Source: Yinghuangia seranimata (GTDB lineage Bacteria; Actinomycetota; Actinomycetes; Streptomycetales; Streptomycetaceae). Taken from it: a DNA stretch of 64,000 nucleotides. Below the pieces are notes generated by a model that did no database searches, was not told the DNA's origin, and was given only the letters and a program-made list of their open reading frames with translations. The DNA lies in the NCBI RefSeq assembly GCF_029953285.1, contig NZ_JASAOI010000002.1:62001-126000 (forward strand). Reading direction: 5' to 3'. Positions 1 through 8,163 of this stretch are shown piece after piece; within the stretch, counting starts at the first letter, position 1, and every line of letters starts with the position of its first letter. A program made the position numbers and the translations under genes.

Positions 1-2016
1 GATGGCGCAGCCGATGTCCGCGCCGACGCTCTGGCGCAGGAGCTCGCCGATCTCCGCCGGGTCCAGGCCGGCCAGGTGCAGCCGGACGGGATGGCTGCGC
101 GCGAGGGTCGCCAGGCAGGCGTCCAGCGCGGTGTCGGGGCGGGGATGGTTGTCGCGCATGGTGACCGCGAGCAGGACGGGGTGGCCCGCGAGCATCTCGG
201 CCGCGTAGCCGAGCAGGTGCAACGACGACGGGTCGGCCCAGTGGATGTCGTCGAGGACGACGGCGACCGGTCCGTGCGCGGCCGCGTGCCGTGCGAGCCG
301 CTGTGTGACGGCCTCGTACACGCGCCAGGGGGCGCTCGGCATGCCGAGCTCGCCGGTGTCGGGGCCGTCGGCGGCGTGCGCGCCGTCGACGCCGAGGAAG
401 GCGGATCCGCCCGGTGCGTTGTCCGACCCGGACGGGTCGCCGTCCGCGTCGCGCACGATGGCGCGCCAGGCCCAGAACGCGGGCGCGGCGTCGGTCTCGT
501 GGCAGCGCCCCCACAGTGTGCGTACGCCGAGCAGCCGGGCCCGGTCGCGGAGCTCGGCCAGCAGGCGGGTCTTGCCGATACCGGGCTCGCCGCTGACGAC
601 CACGAGCCCGCCGCGGCCGGCGAGGGTGTCGGCGAGCGCGACGTCGAGTGCCGCGAGCTGGGGTCGGCGGCCGATGATGGGGGCGGGGCCGTCGGCGTCC
701 GAGCCGGGCCGCGGGAGGGCGCCCGTGAGCGGTTCGGCGGGCGGGGCCGCGACGGCAGGCGCGCCAGGGACGGGGGGCGACGGGGCCAGGGCGGCCGTCC
801 GCCCGGCATGTCGCGCGTCGGCCGCGTCCGGTCGCACGCGAGCGGCCGCGAGGTGGCTCGCGGGCGTGGACGCGGTGGGTGTGTGCGGGGTGATCGCGGG
901 CGTCCCCGGGGCCACCGGCGCGAGCGCCGGGGACGGCGCCGACACGGACTCCGGCATGCCGACCCGGCCGTCCCCGGCGCCCGGCCCGGCCGGCAGCAGG
1001 TACGTCGCCCGCACCCCCGCGTCCAGTCGCGGTGCCTGCGCGAGAATGTCGCTCTCCAACGACCGCAGCGCCGGGCGCGGATCCACCCCCAGTTCGTCCG
1101 CGAGGCGCTTGCGCGTACGGGCCAGCACGGCGAGGGCGTCCGCCTGCCTGCCGCTGCGGTAGAGGGCGAGCGCGGCGAGTTCCGTCAGCCGTTCGCGGAA
1201 CGGGTGCTCGCGTACCAGCAGTTCGGCGTCCGGTACGGCCTCGGCGTGCCGGCCGAGGGCGAGCATGGCGTCCAGGCGCAGTTCGTACGCGAGCAGCCGC
1301 AGCTCGTCCAGTCGGCCGGCCTCCTCGCCGGGGCCCACCAGGTCACCGCGGTCCGCGTACGCCGCGCCCCGCCACAGTGCGAGGCCCGCGTCCAGGCGGG
1401 CAAGGGCGGCCACGACATGGCCGGCCGACAACGCGGCTCGGGCGTCGTCCAGAGCGTCGGCGAAGCGGTCGGCGTCCACGGCGTCGTGCGGGAGCCGCAA
1501 CTCGTAGCCGCCCGGCGTGGTCACGATGACCGACGCGGTCCGCGGCCGCCTGCCCGGCTCCAACGTCGAGCGCAGCCGCGACACGCACACCTGGAGCGCG
1601 GCCGCGGCGGTGGCCGGGGGACCGCCCGCCCACAGCTCGTCGATGAGCCGGTCCGCGGCCACCGGGGAGCGGCGGGCGGCGGCCAGCACCGCGAGGACCA
1701 TGCGCTCGCGGCGGCCGGGCAGCGGCACGTCACGGCCGTCGACGGCGGCCGACAGCGGGCCGAGCACGGCCACCGTGAGGCCCGCACCGGCGAGTGTGTC
1801 CGCACCGGCAGTCTGACCCACTCGTTCGACCGGACCGTCGGCGGCGGGGGGTCCCGCCTCCTCGGCGACGCCGGTGCCGGGGCGTGCCGCCACCGAGGCC
1901 TCCCGGCGTGCCGGCACCGTGGCGTCCCCGCGTGCGTCCGTGCCGGAGGACACGGCCCCACCCGTGTCGGCCTCGTCGCCGACGGCCGTCCACGTCGCCG
2001 CGTCGTCGCGGGACAT
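1..2016 (-). CDS. SARP/AfsR-like transcriptional activator with BTAD and ATPase domains (partial, 3' end outside window)
   Basis: About 672 residues are visible; the gene continues past the left edge. After a low-complexity leader of roughly 75 residues comes an OmpR-type winged helix (starting near TVAVLGPLSA). A bacterial transcriptional activation (BTAD) domain follows at about residues 170-312, then a Pro/Ala-rich linker. An AAA/NTPase domain has Walker A GEPGIGKT near residue 475 and a Walker B-like VVLDDIHWAD. This order is that of large SARP regulators such as AfsR, which activate secondary metabolism or development. The chosen ATG at 2016 has a purine-rich RBS (GGGGGGA) just upstream; an in-frame GTG at 2028 is possible. 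It is divergent from the MBL hydrolase gene, and the shared upstream region carries a SARP-like heptamer array. Confidence 0.88.
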   Translation of the reverse strand, partial: MSRDDAATWTAVGDEADTGGAVSSGTDARGDATVPARREASVAARPGTGVAEEAGPPAADGPVERVGQTAGADTLAGAGLTVAVLGPLSAAVDGRDVPLPGRRERMVLAVLAAARRSPVAADRLIDELWAGGPPATAAAALQVCVSRLRSTLEPGRRPRTASVIVTTPGGYELRLPHDAVDADRFADALDDARAALSAGHVVAALARLDAGLALWRGAAYADRGDLVGPGEEAGRLDELRLLAYELRLDAMLALGRHAEAVPDAELLVREHPFRERLTELAALALYRSGRQADALAVLARTRKRLADELGVDPRPALRSLESDILAQAPRLDAGVRATYLLPAGPGAGDGRVGMPESVSAPSPALAPVAPGTPAITPHTPTASTPASHLAAARVRPDAADARHAGRTAALAPSPPVPGAPAVAAPPAEPLTGALPRPGSDADGPAPIIGRRPQLAALDVALADTLAGRGGLVVVSGEPGIGKTRLLAELRDRARLLGVRTLWGRCHETDAAPAFWAWRAIVRDADGDPSGSDNAPGGSAFLGVDGAHAADGPDTGELGMPSAPWRVYEAVTQRLARHAAAHGPVAVVLDDIHWADPSSLHLLGYAAEMLAGHPVLLAVTMRDNHPRPDTALDACLATLARSHPVRLHLAGLDPAEIGELLRQSVGADIGCAI

Positions 2017-2165
2017 CCGTCCCCCCACCTCGTCCTTCTCCTCGTCGCCCGCTTCCCCGCCCCCACGGGATGACCGCCTCCATGATCGCGCGCTCGAACG
2101 CCGCGCGCAGAGCCAGGGGGTGACGGCCGACGTGGGCGGCCGTACGGGACGCGTCCCGCACGGCC

Positions 2166-2249
2166 GCAAGTCCTCCGCAAGTGGGCTGTAAGTGCCGAGG
2201 CTTTTCATAAGCGGGTCGCGACAACCGCACGGCAAGTGTCCGGTAAGGC
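2166..2249. promoter_or_regulatory. phased heptamer direct repeats, candidate SARP-binding site
   Basis: The intergenic region 2017-2334 between the divergent SARP and MBL genes holds heptamers GCAAGTC (2166), GCAAGTG (2177), GTAAGTG (2188), GCAAGTG (2232) and GTAAGGC (2243). The starts are 11, 11, 44 and 11 bases apart, so all five lie on one 11-bp phase. Direct heptamers separated by 4 bp are the established binding arrangement of SARP proteins. The exact heptamer is seen here. Binding by the adjacent SARP is inferred. The rest of the interval shows no other clear element. Confidence 0.55.
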
Positions 2250-2334
2250 CGCTGCCCGAAGCTCATCACGTCGGAGCGACGGGCGGACGCCCGAACGGCC
2301 GACGAGACGCCAGGAACCTGCCGAGGGAGCACTC

Positions 2335-3162
2335 ATGACCACCGACGTACCCCGTTGCACGCCGTACCGCGTCGCCGCCGAGACGTGGCTCGTCCCGCGC
2401 CTGGTGCCGGCGGGCGAGGCAGGGTTCGTGCCGGTGAACTCGATGGTCGTCACCGGCGAGCAGCCCGTGCTCGTCGACACCGGCGCGCTGATCCACGCCG
2501 ACGCGTGGCGCGAGGACGTGTTCGGCATCGTCGAGCCCGAGGACGTGCGGTGGATCTTCCTGTCCCACGAGGACATGGACCACATGGGCAACCTCGCGAC
2601 GGCCCTGGAGATGTGCCCGAACGCCACACTCGTGACCGACTTCGGCGCGTGGCAGCGCATGTCCGTGCACACCCCCGTCCCGCCGCACCGCATGCGGTGG
2701 CTCAACCCGGGGGAGCGCCTCGACCTCGGCGACCGCACGCTCCAGGCGATCCTGCCGCCGCAGTTCGACGCACCGACAACGCGCGGCTTCGTCGACACCG
2801 CGACAGGCGTGATGTGGGCCGCGGACGCGTTCGGGGCGCCGACGCCGGGCGAGATCCACGAGCAGGGCGACCTGCCGCCGGGCCTGTGGGACGAGGTGTT
2901 CATGCCGTTCAACAGCATGAGCAACCCGTGGCACGGCTGGCTCGACGCCGACCGCTACGGCCGACACCTCGACGAACTCGCGGCCCTGCCGGTCAAGGTC
3001 GCGGCATCGTGCCACGGACCGGTGCTGCGCGAGGACGGGCTGGCCGACGCGTACCTGAAGGCGCACGCCATGGCCGGGGCGCCGGTCGTCCCGGCCCCGG
3101 GCCAGCCGGTCCTCGACGAGATCCTGGCCGCGGCCGGCCTGCACGAGCCGGTGCGCGTCTGA
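2335..3162 (+). CDS. MBL-fold metallo-hydrolase
   Basis: 275 residues. The first part is a metallo-beta-lactamase fold with the metal motif HEDMDH (near residue 80), the arrangement H-x-E-x-D-H found in the diiron ODP/flavodiiron branch of the superfamily. A later Asp (WAADAFG) and a C-terminal His in SCHGP are probable further ligands. No flavodoxin domain follows, so this is a stand-alone ODP-like hydrolase or oxygen-sensor-type protein whose substrate cannot be read from sequence. ATG 2335 is preferred over upstream in-frame codons because GAGGGAG sits at the right distance. It diverges from the SARP gene and may be its target through the heptamer array. A stable hairpin follows the gene. 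Confidence 0.85.
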   Translation: MTTDVPRCTPYRVAAETWLVPRLVPAGEAGFVPVNSMVVTGEQPVLVDTGALIHADAWREDVFGIVEPEDVRWIFLSHEDMDHMGNLATALEMCPNATLVTDFGAWQRMSVHTPVPPHRMRWLNPGERLDLGDRTLQAILPPQFDAPTTRGFVDTATGVMWAADAFGAPTPGEIHEQGDLPPGLWDEVFMPFNSMSNPWHGWLDADRYGRHLDELAALPVKVAASCHGPVLREDGLADAYLKAHAMAGAPVVPAPGQPVLDEILAAAGLHEPVRV

Positions 3163-3207
3163 CGCCGGGAAGCGGCGGGCGAACGGGCCCGGCCGTCCGA
3201 TGAACCG

Positions 3208-3258
3208 CCGTGCGGAGTGGGGGAGCTCCGCACGGTGAACCGGCTCCCTGGGGGGAGC
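3208..3258. other. two small hairpins downstream of the MBL gene
   Basis: CCGTGCGGAG (3208-3217) pairs with CTCCGCACGG (3226-3235). Immediately after it, GCTCCC and GGGAGC form a second short stem near 3243-3258. With the larger hairpin at 3305-3342, this makes three successive stems in a 241-base gene-free stretch. They may act together as a terminator or mRNA 3' stabiliser. Confidence 0.4.
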
Positions 3259-3304
3259 GCCGGTGAACTGCGGCCGTGTCCATGGGGGTGCGGCCGCCGC
3301 AAGA

Positions 3305-3342
3305 GCCCGCCGCGCGGAGAGTGAGCCCTCCGCGCGGCGGGC
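3305..3342 (+). terminator. hairpin terminator after the MBL hydrolase gene
   Basis: GCCCGCCGCGCGGAG (3305-3319) and its exact reverse complement (3328-3342) enclose an 8-base loop, giving a 15-bp perfect stem. No U-tract follows, as is usual in high-GC actinomycetes. Confidence 0.6.
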
Positions 3343-3403
3343 GCGCCGTCCGTCCGGGGCGAGGTTGCCGCCGCCCCGCCGGCACCGGCGTGATGATGGG
3401 GGC

Positions 3404-3772
3404 ATGAAGTACATGCTGATGACCTTCGGCGGGCAGGCCGACCTCGCGGGGAGGCCGACCGCGTGGATCGCCGAGATGATCGCGTTCATGCGGCGGATCG
3501 ACCAGGAGCTGGCGGCGTCGGGCGAACTCGTCTTCCAGCAGGGCCTCGCCGAGGCCGCGCAGGCGAAGACCGTCCGCCCGTACGAGGGCATCCCGGTCGC
3601 CACCGACGGCGCCTATGCCGACCCTGAGGGCTCGCTGGCCGGGTTCTGGATCGTCGACGTCGAGGACGAGGCCCGCGCCCTCGACATCGCCGCCCGGATC
3701 AGCGCGGCGGCCGACGCCCCGATCGAGGTGCGCCCCTGTATGGACGCCCCTCCGGACGGCTTTCCGGGCTGA
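3404..3772 (+). CDS. YCII-related (DGPF) domain protein
   Basis: 122 residues, beginning MKYMLMTFGG and containing the ferredoxin-like alpha/beta core of the YCII/DGPF family. EGSLAGFWIVDVEDEARAL and a conserved C-terminal EVRPCMD are typical. Such proteins usually sit beside ECF sigma factors or act as small dimeric enzymes or ligand-binding proteins. No sigma factor lies next to it here, so its role is open. The ATG at 3404 follows a G-rich RBS (GATGGGGGC). It lies about 100 bases upstream of the GyrI-like gene on the same strand and may be cotranscribed with it. Confidence 0.85.
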   Translation: MKYMLMTFGGQADLAGRPTAWIAEMIAFMRRIDQELAASGELVFQQGLAEAAQAKTVRPYEGIPVATDGAYADPEGSLAGFWIVDVEDEARALDIAARISAAADAPIEVRPCMDAPPDGFPG

Positions 3773-3870
3773 CTAAGCGAGTTGACCTGCACCGCCGCCG
3801 TGTTTGGCCCATGGTGGATGCGAGCGCGGATCCGGGACCGCGCACGCAGCAGGCCGACGACAGGAGCAGC

Positions 3871-4371
3871 ATGAGCAGCAACGAACCCGAGCCGCATCCG
3901 GCGCAGGGCCCCGGGGAGCCCGAACTGGTCTCCCTCGTGCCGATGTCCACGGCGGTCGTTCGCGGGACGGTCACGTTCGCGGGGCTGCGGGACTTCTTCG
4001 ACGGGTCGTTCAAGGCCATGGGCGCGGCGTTGGCCGCGCAGGGCGTGGCCGTCGCGGGCCCGGCGTTCTGTGTGTACCGGGGGCTGCCGATCGAGCCGCT
4101 CGACCTCGAGATCGGGTTTCCGACGGATCATCCGATGACCGCGGACGGAGACGTCGTCCCCGCGTCGCTCCCGGGCGGCCGGGCGGCCCGGCTGGTGCAC
4201 TACGGGGCGTTCGACGCGCTGGGCGCGTCGTGGGAGCGGCTCGGCGCGTGGATGGCCGGTCAGGGCCTCGCCGGCGGCGAACTCCGGTGGGAGACGTACG
4301 TGACCCAGCCGGCACCGGACATGGACCCGCGCGACCTGCGGACCGAGCTGACCTGGTTGATCGCGGCCTGA
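3871..4371 (+). CDS. GyrI-like small-molecule-binding domain protein
   Basis: 166 residues. After about 25 acidic, Pro-rich residues the protein has the SHS2-type GyrI-like/effector-binding fold: PMSTAVVRGTVTF, GPAFCVYRG, a strand ending DLEIGFPT, then GRAARLVHYGAFDALGASWERL and a C-terminal WETYVTQP. This fold binds hydrophobic or cationic small molecules in multidrug regulators (the C-terminal domain of BmrR). Here it stands alone without a DNA-binding domain. The start at 3871 has AGGAG eight bases upstream; an in-frame ATG at 3811 lacks an RBS. A strong bidirectional terminator follows. Confidence 0.8.
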   Translation: MSSNEPEPHPAQGPGEPELVSLVPMSTAVVRGTVTFAGLRDFFDGSFKAMGAALAAQGVAVAGPAFCVYRGLPIEPLDLEIGFPTDHPMTADGDVVPASLPGGRAARLVHYGAFDALGASWERLGAWMAGQGLAGGELRWETYVTQPAPDMDPRDLRTELTWLIAA

Positions 4372-4393
4372 CCCGCATGCGGCGCGCACCACG

Positions 4394-4435
4394 GCGAAGG
4401 GGCGGCGCGGTTCTCGGGCCGCGCCGCCCCTTCGC
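4394..4435. terminator. bidirectional terminator between convergent genes
   Basis: GCGAAGGGGCGGCGCGG (4394-4410) pairs perfectly over 17 bp with 4419-4435 around an 8-base loop. It lies between the ends of the GyrI-like gene (+) and the lipoprotein gene (-), so it can serve both. Confidence 0.8.
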
Positions 4436-4443
4436 GTGCGGGG

Positions 4444-5013
4444 TCAGTCGCCTTCGACCTTGTTGCCGTCGCCGTTGACGAGGTACCACTTGGCGCCGAA
4501 CGCCGTGGACTCCTCGCCGTTGGCTTGGCCGGACGCGGTGTCCCCGGTGTACGTGTACAGCGGGTGGCCGTTGTAGACCAGCTGGGTCCCGCCGTCCTGG
4601 CGGGTGGTGGTGGACAGCTTCGACTGGTCCACGCCGGACCCGGCTGTCGGCGTGCCGGTGACCAGTGCGGGGGGCCACGCGGCGGCGCAGGAGTCGTAGC
4701 AGGTCGAGGTCGAGGAGGTGTCCGCCTCGAACAGGTAGAGCGTCTTGCTCTTGGCATCGACCAGGACCTGCCCGAACCTGTCGACGCTCTGCGTCGAGAG
4801 GGAGGCGGCGCCGACGCCCGGACTGCCGGTCGCGCCGGCCGTGGGACTCGCCGACGGATAGACGGGCGCGACCGGCGGGGCGGCCGGAGCGCTGCTCGCC
4901 GGCGGGCTCGTCTTGGAGGTCGACGACTTGTTGTTGTCGGAGCAGCCGCCGACCAGCGCGGCGGCCAGGGCCGCGGCGCCGATCGACGCGATCACCAGGC
5001 GGGGACGGGGCAC
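4444..5013 (-). CDS. secreted lipoprotein with COG4315-type repeats
   Basis: 189 residues. The N-terminus has a basic start, a hydrophobic stretch and lipobox LVGG|C (Cys24), followed by a Ser/Thr/Pro/Ala-rich linker. The body carries the repeat seen in COG4315 lipoproteins: a strand ending in KTLYLFEADTSS, then TCYDSCAAAWPP, and a second copy around LVYNGHPLYTYTGDT. The function of the family is not established. Translation from GTG 5013 is preferred because GAGGAG lies seven bases upstream and it gives a proper signal peptide. A longer in-frame start at 5169 would add an Arg/Pro-rich leader unsuited to export. Confidence 0.85.
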   Translation of the reverse strand: MPRPRLVIASIGAAALAAALVGGCSDNNKSSTSKTSPPASSAPAAPPVAPVYPSASPTAGATGSPGVGAASLSTQSVDRFGQVLVDAKSKTLYLFEADTSSTSTCYDSCAAAWPPALVTGTPTAGSGVDQSKLSTTTRQDGGTQLVYNGHPLYTYTGDTASGQANGEESTAFGAKWYLVNGDGNKVEGD

Positions 5014-5153
5014 GTCTCTCCTCAGGCACAAGCGGGGACGGGAGCACCAGTACCGCCGAGGACGTGGCGGCGTCCGGTCAGCCACGCCAGGCCGTAACCC
5101 GACCGAGCGAAGACGTCTGCGCCAGATGCACGCGCCCGCCATCGATTGACGAC

Positions 5154-5169
5154 TTGAAAGAATCTTCAA
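5154..5169. promoter_or_regulatory. AT-rich inverted repeat, candidate operator
   Basis: TTGAA (5154-5158) and TTCAA (5165-5169) form an inverted repeat in an unusually AT-rich patch between the divergent lipoprotein and ArsR genes. ArsR-family repressors commonly bind short AT-rich palindromes upstream of their own gene. The assignment is by position only. Confidence 0.35.
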
Positions 5170-5339
5170 TTCGACACATGATGATCCCGTACATGCCAGG
5201 AGGGCCGCCCGACGGGCTGTGAGGGCCGTTCGGCTCTGGTCATGTGCGGTCGGCCGGGTCAGTCGGGCGCGCGGTCGGCCTCCTCGGCGCGACGCGCCCG
5301 GACGCCGCCGAGACCGACCCGTGCGAAAGGGGCTGAGTA

Positions 5340-5684
5340 ATGGTGCCGGTTCCGCTGTATCAGGCGAAGGCGGAGTTCTTCCGCATGCTCGGGCACCCCG
5401 TGCGGATCCGGGTGCTGGAGCTGCTGCAGGACGGCCCGATGCCGGTGCGCGACCTGCTGGCGCAGATCGAGGTCGAGCCGTCGAACCTGTCGCAGCAGCT
5501 CGCGGTGCTGCGCCGGTCCGGCATCGTGCTGTCCGTGCGCGACGGCTCCACCGTGGTCTACCAGCTGGCCGGGCCGGACGTCGCCGACCTCCTCCGCGCG
5601 GCCAGGCGCATCCTGACCGAGATGCTTGTCGGGCAGAACGAACTGCTGGACGAACTGCGCGAGGCCGCGGCTACCGCCCCGTGA
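5340..5684 (+). CDS. ArsR-family winged-helix regulator
   Basis: 114 residues with the ArsR/SmtB winged helix: FRMLGHPVRIRVLELLQDG, recognition-helix region PSNLSQQLAVLRRSGIV, and wing VRDGSTVVYQLAG. There is no Cys at all, so a thiol or arsenite sensor of the classical kind is excluded. The gene is followed without gap by a SulP transporter whose GTG start overlaps this stop codon (GTGA), a strong sign of translational coupling. The likely role is control of the transporter in response to its substrate or a metabolic state. The ATG at 5340 is preceded by GAAAGGGG. Confidence 0.88.
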   Translation: MVPVPLYQAKAEFFRMLGHPVRIRVLELLQDGPMPVRDLLAQIEVEPSNLSQQLAVLRRSGIVLSVRDGSTVVYQLAGPDVADLLRAARRILTEMLVGQNELLDELREAAATAP

Positions 5685-7393
5685 GCGCGCGTGCCGCCGC
5701 CGGGGCGGCGTACGCCCGGGTCCGGGCGCTGCTGCCGTGCCGTGCCGACCTGGACGCCGCGCGCCGCCGGCCGCGCCGGGACCTGGTCGCCGGCCTCACC
5801 GTCGCCGTCGTCGCGCTGCCGCTCGCCCTCGGCTTCGGCATCTCGTCGGGCCTGGGCGCCGAGGCCGGGCTCGCGACCGCCGTGGTCGCGGGCGTGCTGG
5901 CGGCGGTGTTCGGCGGGTCGAACCTCCAGGTGTCCGGCCCGACCGGGGCGATGACGGTCGTGCTCGTGCCGATCGTGCACGAGTACGGCGCGTCCGGCGT
6001 GTTGACCGTCGGATTCCTCGCCGGCCTGCTGCTGATCGCGCTGGCGCTCGCGCGCGCCGGGCGGTACATGGCGTACGTGCCCGCGCCGGTGGTGGAGGGC
6101 TTCACGCTCGGCATCGCCGCGGTCATCGCGTTGCAGCAGGTCCCCGCGGCGCTCGGCGTGCCCGCCCCGGAGGGGGACAAGACCGCCGTCGTGGCGTGGC
6201 GCGCCGTCGAGGAGTTCGCGCGGAACCCGCACGGGACCGCGCTGGCGCTCTCCGCGGGCGTTGCGGCGCTGATGCTGGCCGGCGCGCGGTGGCGGCCCGG
6301 CATCCCGTTCTCGCTGCTCGCCGTCGTGGCGGCGACGGCGCTCGCCCAGGCCGCGCACCTGGACGTCGCCCGCATCGGCGAACTCCCGGCCGGGCTGCCC
6401 GCCCCCTCGCTGGGATTCCTCGACCTGTCGGCGACGGCCTCGCTCCTCGCGCCCGCCGTCGCGGTCGCCGCGCTGGCCGCCCTGGAGTCGCTGCTGTCGG
6501 CGACCGTGGCCGACGGCATGACGGTCAATCAGAAGCACGACCCGGATCGGGAGTTGTTCGGCCAGGGCATCGCCAACCTCGCCGTGCCGCTGTTCGGGGG
6601 CGTCCCGGCGACGGCCGCGATCGCGCGCACCGCCGTGAACGTCCGTACGGGAGCGGTCTCCCGCCTCGCGGCGGTGACGCACGGACTGGTGCTGGCGGCA
6701 GTGGTGTTCGCCGCGTCCGGGCTGGTCGCGAAGATCCCGCTGGCGGCCCTCGCCGGGGTGCTGGTCGCGACCGCGGTACGCATGGTCGAGGTCGGCTCAG
6801 TACGCGCCATGGTCCGGTCCACGCGCTCGGACGCGCTGGTGCTGGTCGCGACGGCGGCCGCGACGCTCGCGCTCGACCTGGTCAAAGCCGTCGTCCTCGG
6901 ACTCCTGGTCGCCGGCGCGCTCGCGCTCCGCGCGGTGGCCCGCAACGCCCGGCTCGACCAGGTGCCGCTGAAGGACGACCTGCCCGAGGACCACACCGAC
7001 GAGGAACACGCGCTGCTGGCAGAGCACATCGTGGCGTACCGCATCGACGGACCGCTGTTCTTCGCCGCCGCGCACCGGTTCCTGCTCGAACTGTCGGAAG
7101 TCGCGGACGTCCACGCGGTCATCCTGCGCATGTCCCGGGTCACGGCACTGGACGCCTCCGGCGCGCTGGTGCTCAAGGACGCCGTCGACCGGCTCCACCA
7201 CCGTGGAACGGCCGTCTACGTCTCCGGCACCCGCGACGGCCACGACCGCACCCTGGACGCCCTCGGCGTCCTCGACGAACTCCGCGCCCAGAAACGGGTG
7301 TTCGCCACCACGCCGGAGGCGATCGCGGCCGCCCGCGCCGACTTGCACCGCCTCGTCCCCGCCGCGGCGACCCCCGACGCCGAGAACCCCTGA
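5681..7393 (+). CDS. SulP-family anion transporter with STAS domain
   Basis: 570 residues. The N-terminal membrane part has the SulP signature: DLVAGLTVAVVALPLALGFG, the GLATAVVAG helix and VSGPTGAMTVVLVP. It includes about a dozen transmembrane segments and the conserved SLLSATVADGM. The last ~120 residues form a cytoplasmic STAS domain (HIVAYRIDGPLFFAAAHRF, MSRVTALDASGALVL). Substrates in the family are sulfate, bicarbonate or dicarboxylates, and the sequence does not decide between them. Start GTG 5681 overlaps the ArsR stop by four bases; reading frames further upstream have no signal for translation. Confidence 0.9.
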   Translation: MSARAAAGAAYARVRALLPCRADLDAARRRPRRDLVAGLTVAVVALPLALGFGISSGLGAEAGLATAVVAGVLAAVFGGSNLQVSGPTGAMTVVLVPIVHEYGASGVLTVGFLAGLLLIALALARAGRYMAYVPAPVVEGFTLGIAAVIALQQVPAALGVPAPEGDKTAVVAWRAVEEFARNPHGTALALSAGVAALMLAGARWRPGIPFSLLAVVAATALAQAAHLDVARIGELPAGLPAPSLGFLDLSATASLLAPAVAVAALAALESLLSATVADGMTVNQKHDPDRELFGQGIANLAVPLFGGVPATAAIARTAVNVRTGAVSRLAAVTHGLVLAAVVFAASGLVAKIPLAALAGVLVATAVRMVEVGSVRAMVRSTRSDALVLVATAAATLALDLVKAVVLGLLVAGALALRAVARNARLDQVPLKDDLPEDHTDEEHALLAEHIVAYRIDGPLFFAAAHRFLLELSEVADVHAVILRMSRVTALDASGALVLKDAVDRLHHRGTAVYVSGTRDGHDRTLDALGVLDELRAQKRVFATTPEAIAAARADLHRLVPAAATPDAENP

Positions 7394-7454
7394 CGCGGCC
7401 GCCGATCCGCGCCGCCGCCGACCCGACCGCGCCCCACCCGAGAGGAGACGCCCG

Positions 7455-7652
7455 ATGTCCTACGAGATCACCGTCATCACCCCGGACGACGAACCACCCG
7501 CCGGGCCGGTGCTCGCCGACGCCGACACCGTGCGCGTCCTCCTCGACGAGGCGGCCGCCCACGGAAGGCGTCTCCGCATCAGCCCCCGCCGCCGGCCCGC
7601 GGCACCCGCCGACGAACTCCCGGCCACCGCACAGGAGAACACCGATGCCTGA
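7455..7652 (+). CDS. small hypothetical protein
   Basis: 65 residues, starting MSYEITVITPDDEPPAG, with no motif I recognise. It is acidic in the first half and Pro/Ala/Arg-rich in the second. It is supported by AGAGGAG seven bases before the ATG, and by an 8-base overlap with the following small membrane-protein gene, which suggests coupled translation. It may be the cytosolic partner of that membrane peptide; this is inference from position. Confidence 0.55.
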   Translation: MSYEITVITPDDEPPAGPVLADADTVRVLLDEAAAHGRRLRISPRRRPAAPADELPATAQENTDA

Positions 7653-7842
7653 CACCCCGACGGCACAGCCGGCCGCCCCACAGCCCGCATCGCCGCCCAC
7701 CCCGCCCGTCCGCCGCGGCGAGTCCCAGAAGGACATCGAACGCGGCGTGCTGCGCTGGATGTTCGTGTTCTTCTTCGGCACCCACCTGATCGGCGGCGTC
7801 ATCTGGCTCGTGATCTACCTGACCGGCCACGGCGGCACCTGA
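7645..7842 (+). CDS. DUF6126-like small membrane protein
   Basis: 65 residues. A Pro-rich, disordered N-terminal third leads to a charged stretch (RGESQKDIERG), then one transmembrane helix (MFVFFFGTHLIGGVIWLVIY) and a short C-terminus. The pattern matches the small actinomycete membrane proteins catalogued as DUF6126, whose function is not known to me. The ATG at 7645 lies inside the end of the preceding gene and has an AGGAG RBS. Confidence 0.65.
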   Translation: MPDTPTAQPAAPQPASPPTPPVRRGESQKDIERGVLRWMFVFFFGTHLIGGVIWLVIYLTGHGGT

Positions 7843-8163
7843 ACCGCGCCCGTCTCCACCCGGGTGAATTCCCGGCCGCCATACGGCCGAGACCCGGCGT
7901 GTCCGGAGGCCGGCGTCGCCACCGTGCCGCGAGGCGTTCGAGGAGAGCGCCGAGTGCGGACGTCCTCCAGCTGGGTACCACGCCTGGGGCCATCGAGGCC
8001 GTCTATCCGGCCGACACCGCAACGCCCGGTACGGACGGGGTTCCGTGGTCGGCACGGATGCGGGGTGAGCGGGGGTCGGCCGAAGCTCGTGGCGAACGGG
8101 ACAGCCGTTCGCCCGACCGGGGTACGGCCCGTGCCGGCCCCGCAGTCCGAGGAGCTGACCGCC
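7843..8163. other. 321-base gene-free interval
   Basis: Between the DUF6126-like gene and the RidA gene I see no convincing reading frame, terminator hairpin or repeat. The RidA promoter should lie here, but no good -35/-10 pair stands out. Confidence 0.4.

Noticed and set aside
76-2073. 665-codon open frame on the plus strand
   Set aside because: It is the antisense shadow of the SARP gene. The translation is Arg/Gly/Val-rich without domains, while the minus strand gives clear BTAD and Walker motifs.
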